NCBI GenBank assembly: GCA_938030705.1
Contig: CALHIR010000015.1
Span: 1-52,997 of the forward strand
DNA length: 52,997 nucleotides
Source: Candidatus Poseidoniaceae archaeon
GTDB taxonomy: Archaea; Thermoplasmatota; Poseidoniia; Poseidoniales; Poseidoniaceae
Reading direction: 5' to 3'
Shown here: in pieces, positions 49,039-52,997 of the stretch
Position numbering within the stretch: position 1 is the first letter of the stretch
Layout of the letters: each line of letters begins with the position of its first letter
Notes under the pieces: model-generated
What the model saw: the letters and a program-made list of their open reading frames with translations, nothing else
Told to the model about the DNA's origin: nothing
The model's database searches: none
Program-made: the position numbers and the translations under genes

Positions 49039-49860
49039 TCAAACCGTACAGGCTTGGACAAGTCCAAGCAAGCGTTCACGAAGTTCATCCATGGACGATG
49101 CATCTTCGGTGATGGTTCCGGTGACAATCCAATCGGCCCCTGCCTGAACGGCGCGCTGAACGTCTTCTGGAGTGCGCAACCCGCCCCCCACTAGAAGCGT
49201 CAGGCCTTCCACCGAAGCGGCCTGCTTGACGAGGTCTGGATGCACCGGAGTCTCTGCACCGCTTCCTGCTTCGAGATAGAGCAAGGAAAATCCGTACATC
49301 TTGGCACAAAGCGCGTAGGCGTGCACAAGTTCACCGTCTTCGGGGCGAATCAAATCTGCGGCACCAACCTCACCAACGCGCCCCCCTGGGGCACAAACGA
49401 CGTAACCGGTTGGCAGCGCCTCAACACCAAAACGGTGGAGGTAGGGTGCACCACGAACTTGTTCACCGACCAGAAATTCGCGCTTTGTTGAATTCATCAG
49501 CATCATGAACGTGATTGCATCGGCCGCCGGAGAGAGAGCATGCGCCCCCCCGGGGAACAAAACGACCGGGATGTCCCAACGGTGTTCATCGCCCGTAGGG
49601 TCTTGACTCGCAGCGAACATACGAAGTTCAAATGCTTCTTGGATAGCCGTGCAGGTGGCGTGGACAACATCGTCAGGGGTGTCGGTTGAACCGCCAACAA
49701 AAACCATCGCGGAGCCGCACTCCACAGCGAGCATAGCGCGTTGTGCTGCGACATCGGCCGTTTGTTTGGCCGGGTCGATGAGGGTGATGTGGCGGGCGCC
49801 AATGGTTTGCTGCTGAACTTTTTCCAGCACGGTGGAATCTCCGACGTTCATAAGCCTCAC
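49039..49860 (-). CDS. Geranylgeranylglyceryl phosphate synthase
   Basis: Makes the first ether bond of archaeal membrane lipids by joining sn-glycerol 1-phosphate to geranylgeranyl diphosphate. 273 aa, TIM-barrel fold. Family segments are HITLIDPAKQTADVA at the N-terminus (Asp for Mg), VVLFPGGAHALSPAADAITF, a YLEAGSGAETPV phosphate-binding loop, and LLVGGGLRTPEDVQ with TGTITEDAS near the C-terminus. It diverges from the ABC exporter gene. It is one of the strongest archaeal markers in the window. Confidence 0.94.
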   Translation of the reverse strand: MRLMNVGDSTVLEKVQQQTIGARHITLIDPAKQTADVAAQRAMLAVECGSAMVFVGGSTDTPDDVVHATCTAIQEAFELRMFAASQDPTGDEHRWDIPVVLFPGGAHALSPAADAITFMMLMNSTKREFLVGEQVRGAPYLHRFGVEALPTGYVVCAPGGRVGEVGAADLIRPEDGELVHAYALCAKMYGFSLLYLEAGSGAETPVHPDLVKQAASVEGLTLLVGGGLRTPEDVQRAVQAGADWIVTGTITEDASSMDELRERLLGLVQACTV

Positions 49861-49890
49861 ATCAAGGTCAGTGAGGAAAGGGCATAGGGC

Positions 49891-51723
49891 TTGCGCCCGA
49901 GCGAAAGGAGAGCGAGCCTTCTCAAGGGTTCACCCACTGGGCTGGCCATGGTCGAAGGAGGTCCGTTCCGCCGCTTGTTGAATTACATGCGGCCTCATCG
50001 CAAGACGGTCCGGCTCGCAGCGTTTTGTTCCGTGTTCAACAAATTTTGGGACTTGGCACCGCCACTCTTGATCGGGTTGGCTGTCGACGTCGTGGTGCTG
50101 CGAGAAGATTCCATCCTTGCCGGCCTTGGCATGGTCGACCCGTGGCATCAATTGGTCTTGCTTTCCGTCTTGACCTTCCTCATTTGGGGGTTGGAATCTT
50201 TGTTCGAATATTTTTACGGTGTTCTGTGGCGCAATCTAGCTCAAACCGTGCAACACGAATTGCGTTTGGACACCTTTGACCATGTTCAAAAACAAGGCAT
50301 GGTTTGGTTTGATGAGCGACAAAAGGGCGATATTTTGGCCATTCTTAACGACGACATCAACCAATTGGAACGATTTCTGGACAAAGGGGCCAACGATTTG
50401 CTCCAAGTCAGCACCACCGTGGTCGTGGTCGGTGCTGTGTTTTTGTTGATTTCCTGGGAAGTCGCTTTATTTGCTGTCCTTCCCATTCCTCTGATCGTTT
50501 GGGGCTCATTCCGCTACCAGCGAAGTTTGGAGCCACGCTACGCCAAGGTTCGAAACGCCGCGGGACAAATGAATGCCCTGTTGGAAAACGACCTGTCGGG
50601 GATGTCAACCGTTCAATCTTTTACCGCTGAAGCTAATGAATTGCGAAGGGTTGAGGCGCTCAGTAACGCCTACAGGGATGCTAATCGAGAGGCTATTCGA
50701 TTGTCGGCCGCCTTCACACCGCTGATTCGGATGGCCATTCTCGTGGGCTTTACCGCCACACTGTTGCTGGGAGGGTGGTTCACCCTTGAGGGCACCATGG
50801 CCGTGGGAGCCTATTCCGTTCTGGTGTTCATGACGCAACGGCTGCTGTGGCCGTTAACCCGTCTTGGTGAAACCTTTGACTTGTACCAGCGAGCCATGGC
50901 TTCCTCGACTCGCGTTCTTGACGTGCTGGCCTCGCCCGTTGAATTGCAACAGGGTGATTTCGTTCCCGAAGGTGAAGAAAAGTCATCGTCCCTCATCTTT
51001 GAGAAGGTCTCGTTTGGATACGCTGGACGTGACCCGCTGTTCAACGAACTCTCGTTAGCGTTTGAACACGGGAAAACCACGGGCGTTGTTGGCTCCACAG
51101 GAGCCGGAAAAACGACGCTCATTCGGCTTCTGTTAAGGTTCGCAGAACCGCAGAGCGGTCGTGTTCTGTGGTGCGAACACCCGCTGGACACGTGGCAGTT
51201 ACATGCCTTACGCTCATCCATTGCTCTGGTCGACCAACACATCACGCTGTTTCCAACGACCATCATGGAAAACATTCGCTACGGCAAACCGACGGCCAGT
51301 GACGAAGAAGTCGTGAAGGCAGCGGAAGTCGCTGAGGCTTCTTCCTTTGTCACCGATTTACCCGACGGTTGGGGGACCATGGTTGGCGAGGGGGGCCATC
51401 GCTTGTCTGGCGGTCAGCGCCAACGGGTCGCCATCGCCCGAGCCGTGCTCAAGAATGCACCCTTGTTGATTCTCGATGAAGCAACATCTGCCGTTGATAA
51501 CGAGACGGAGGCGGCCCTTCAACGGTCCATACAGCGCATATCTCAGGGGCGAACCGCCATCGTCATCGCCCACCGCCTCTCAACCGTACGCCACGCAGAT
51601 CGGATCTTGGTCCTCGAAAACGGAACCGTGGTTGAAGACGGTACGCACAACGAGTTGGTGGAAAATAACGGCGTGTATGCCCGCCTGTGGTCTGTGCAGA
51701 CCGGAGACGCTGAGAACCGTTAG
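49891..51723 (+). CDS. ABC exporter, fused membrane and ATPase domains (MsbA-like)
   Basis: 610 aa. A six-span transmembrane domain (about 30-325; VLTFLIWGLESLFEYFYGVL, VVVVGAVFLLISWEVALFAV, ILVGFTATLLLGGWFTLEGT) is followed by the ATPase: Walker A GVVGSTGAGKTTLIRLLL, Q-loop IALVDQHITLF, signature GHRLSGGQRQRVAIARA, Walker B APLLILDEATSAVD, and switch His in VIAHRLSTVRHAD. Half-transporter exporters of this type work as dimers and move lipids, peptides or drugs outward; the cargo is unknown. The start is TTG at 49891 (GAGGAAAGG upstream) or ATG at 49948. It precedes the rhodopsin, which has its own promoter. Confidence 0.93.
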   Translation: MRPSERRASLLKGSPTGLAMVEGGPFRRLLNYMRPHRKTVRLAAFCSVFNKFWDLAPPLLIGLAVDVVVLREDSILAGLGMVDPWHQLVLLSVLTFLIWGLESLFEYFYGVLWRNLAQTVQHELRLDTFDHVQKQGMVWFDERQKGDILAILNDDINQLERFLDKGANDLLQVSTTVVVVGAVFLLISWEVALFAVLPIPLIVWGSFRYQRSLEPRYAKVRNAAGQMNALLENDLSGMSTVQSFTAEANELRRVEALSNAYRDANREAIRLSAAFTPLIRMAILVGFTATLLLGGWFTLEGTMAVGAYSVLVFMTQRLLWPLTRLGETFDLYQRAMASSTRVLDVLASPVELQQGDFVPEGEEKSSSLIFEKVSFGYAGRDPLFNELSLAFEHGKTTGVVGSTGAGKTTLIRLLLRFAEPQSGRVLWCEHPLDTWQLHALRSSIALVDQHITLFPTTIMENIRYGKPTASDEEVVKAAEVAEASSFVTDLPDGWGTMVGEGGHRLSGGQRQRVAIARAVLKNAPLLILDEATSAVDNETEAALQRSIQRISQGRTAIVIAHRLSTVRHADRILVLENGTVVEDGTHNELVENNGVYARLWSVQTGDAENR

Positions 51724-51756
51724 AAAGCCCGCGCGAAACTTAGCAATTATACACCC

Positions 51757-51765
51757 TTTTAAATA
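51757..51765 (+). promoter_or_regulatory. TATA box for the rhodopsin gene
   Basis: TTTTAAATA lies about 31 nt upstream of the ATG at 51796, the spacing for transcription starting within a few bases of the start codon. It is the clearest TATA box in the window. An adjacent GAAGG at 51781-51785 may act as a ribosome site. Confidence 0.65.
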
Positions 51766-51795
51766 CTCAACCGGAAGGTCGAAGGCTTGAGAACC

Positions 51796-52662
51796 ATGAA
51801 ATCTGATAAATTCTCGAAAACAACAAGCCTGCTTTTGATCGCCACATTTGCCCTTGCAATGGCCGGTACGGTCAGTGCAGTGGACACCAAACCCATTGGT
51901 TCAGACGGATTGCCAGAATTCGTTACCGCTGATGGCGCCACCTTGGAACTGATTACCTTCTTCCTGTTCTTCGTCGGCTACATCGCCATGGGTGCTGCCT
52001 TTGTCTTCTTCATGGCAGAGCGCAACTCCGTGGCTCCACAATACCGAACAACGATGACCATTTCTGCGCTCATCGTCGGTATTGCCGCCTTCCACTACTA
52101 TTACATGCGAGGCGTCTATGCCGACTACGGCGAGGTCTCCATCGAGTACCGATACATGGACTGGATCATCACCGTTCCGTTGATGGCCCTCAAGTTCCCT
52201 TCCCTCGTGGGCAAAGAAGCCATCACCGATGAGAAGTTCCTCGGTCTTGGCTTCACCGGGATTTGTTTCTCCGGCGCCCTCATCATGATTGGATTCGGCT
52301 ACCTTGGTGAGTCCGGTGCTATCGACGGACTCCTCGGCCTCATCCTCGGCGGTGTCGGCTGGGCCATGATCATCGTGGCCACCGGTACACCATGGACCTC
52401 CGGTAAAGGTGTTGACAACAGCAAGATCGCCCCTGAACTCATGTGGAGCACCAACGCTCTGCGCTGGTTCATTTGCGTCGGCTGGGTCATCTACCCCATC
52501 GGCTACCTGTTCAACCCAACTGCAGGCGTCTCTGACGCTGTTTCGGCTGAAGTCATGGCTGTCCTCTACAACATCGCCGACATCATCAACAAGATCGGTT
52601 TCGGTGTTGTTGCTTGGATGGGTGCCAAGAAAGCTACCGAAGCCTTGGCTGCTGCTGAGTGA
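51796..52662 (+). CDS. Proteorhodopsin-like light-driven pump with Asp-Thr-Lys motif
   Basis: 288 aa from ATG 51796, with a cleavable signal peptide (about 1-28) and seven membrane spans. The retinal Schiff-base lysine is K266 in helix G (ADIINKIGFG) with the counterion D262. Helix C reads RYMDWIITVPLMALKF: proton acceptor D122, T126, the spectral-tuning position M130 (position 105 of green proteorhodopsin) and K133 where the proton donor Glu108 would be. H100 (AFHYYYMRGVY) matches proteorhodopsin His75. The Asp acceptor supports an outward proton pump; Met at the tuning position suggests green absorption. Lys as donor is known from the Exiguobacterium rhodopsin. It has its own TATA box and a strong 3' hairpin. 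Confidence 0.95.
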   Translation: MKSDKFSKTTSLLLIATFALAMAGTVSAVDTKPIGSDGLPEFVTADGATLELITFFLFFVGYIAMGAAFVFFMAERNSVAPQYRTTMTISALIVGIAAFHYYYMRGVYADYGEVSIEYRYMDWIITVPLMALKFPSLVGKEAITDEKFLGLGFTGICFSGALIMIGFGYLGESGAIDGLLGLILGGVGWAMIIVATGTPWTSGKGVDNSKIAPELMWSTNALRWFICVGWVIYPIGYLFNPTAGVSDAVSAEVMAVLYNIADIINKIGFGVVAWMGAKKATEALAAAE

Positions 52663-52686
52663 AACCTCCCTGGTTCTCCAACCCCC

Positions 52687-52716
52687 GGAGCGGGGCGGCT
52701 TCGGTCGCCTCGCTCC
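52687..52716 (+). terminator. UUCG-capped 13-bp hairpin after the rhodopsin gene
   Basis: GGAGCGGGGCGGC pairs with GTCGCCTCGCTCC (two G-U pairs) around a TTCG loop closed by C-G, an exceptionally stable tetraloop. It begins 24 nt after the stop. There is no following U tract, so it is more likely a 3'-end stability element, or a terminator with a distant U-rich site, than a classical intrinsic terminator. Confidence 0.55.
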
Positions 52717-52846
52717 TCAAGGGGCCGGTCTTCAACTCGAACGTTCGCGCTCTCGCTCGCCTTCGTAAATTGATTCGGCCTCCTTCTGAGACCGTACAGG
52801 TCCAACTCACAAGCGTTGTTAACGAATCCAGGCATCCCCGAATCAA

Positions 52847-52997
52847 CTAATCGAGAATGATGTTTTCGTTGTTCAGTGCGTGATGCCACATGCCGTTCAA
52901 GCGAACAATGTTGTATGCAGATCGGTCAACCCGGTTGACGATGTTGACCACCTCCAGTCGCGATGCCTTGCCGCCCATGGTGTCTGACTGAAGCGTC
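52847..52997 (-). CDS. C-terminal end of an unrecognised protein (5' end beyond the window)
   Basis: An open frame of 49 codons enters from the right edge and ends with TAG (RLEVVNIVNRVDRSAYNIVR, then NGMWHHALNNENIILD at the end). It could instead be a complete 43-residue protein starting at the ATG at 52978, but no ribosome site precedes that codon. I do not recognise the family. It converges with the rhodopsin across a 184-bp stretch that holds the UUCG hairpin and no other feature I can support. Confidence 0.5.
   Translation of the reverse strand, partial: TLQSDTMGGKASRLEVVNIVNRVDRSAYNIVRLNGMWHHALNNENIILD

Noticed and set aside
49861-49890. Regulatory element in the short divergent region between GGGP synthase and the ABC exporter
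   Set aside because: Only 30 bp; no TATA box or repeat could be made out with confidence.

Overview
The window looks like a chromosomal segment of a planktonic marine euryarchaeon, most likely Marine Group II (Candidatus Poseidoniales). Archaeal traits seen directly are geranylgeranylglyceryl phosphate synthase, archaeal-type DnaG, a group II chaperonin subunit, prefoldin alpha next to FtsY, ribosomal protein L18Ae/LX, TATA boxes about 25 nt upstream of leaderless starts, and an archaeal PilT-type ATPase with a KH domain. A proteorhodopsin-like pump, bacterial-type PurH and PurN, and large secreted proteins with calcium-binding DxDxDG repeats fit that lineage. The group assignment is inferred from gene content and was not tested by phylogeny.

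Layout, left to right. Positions 1-3400 hold a truncated secreted calcium-repeat protein with a Gly-Gln tail, a stretch with two matching palindromes, and three minor genes. Positions 3486-8700 hold tRNA-Cys(GCA), an aminotransferase, a four-gene minus-strand redox operon (SDR, FAD oxidoreductase, Rieske protein, TauE-like permease) and a CoA-binding protein. Positions 8690-14850 hold three exported proteins, including a fasciclin-fasciclin-cupredoxin protein, then enolase, an Lrp/AsnC regulator, a 30-residue Cys-rich microprotein and a thioredoxin-fold protein.

Positions 14894-22415 hold a run of unusual structural proteins: a tail-anchored protein with a very regular charged helix, a membrane-anchored TPR protein, a 969-residue helical protein and a membrane protein with a polyproline tail. 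Positions 22461-30354 are mostly housekeeping: DnaG, a TerB-like protein, MobA-like, PurN, DUF454, PurH and a divergent thermosome subunit. Positions 30404-33171 hold an unrecognised 692-residue protein with a lysine/alanine tail, preceded in the same operon by a membrane protein with a highly acidic tail.

Positions 33265-43336 run almost entirely on the minus strand: PilT-like ATPase, Gfo/Idh/MocA oxidoreductase, beta-propeller lipoprotein, membrane-bound winged-helix protein, degenerate membrane-anchored receiver, DUF1844 protein, FtsY, prefoldin and L18Ae, with one plus-strand winged-helix regulator inserted. Positions 43436-52997 hold a subtilisin-like protease, a MamK/MreB-like actin followed by a long coiled-coil protein, GGGP synthase, an ABC exporter, the rhodopsin and a truncated gene.

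The best candidates for an undescribed system are the actin-like plus coiled-coil pair (46669-49037) and the basic-tail/acidic-tail pair (30404-33171). The two lead genes share an identical 14-nt leader with start codon, GGTGAAGAAAAATG. The rhodopsin is notable for a lysine at the proton-donor position.
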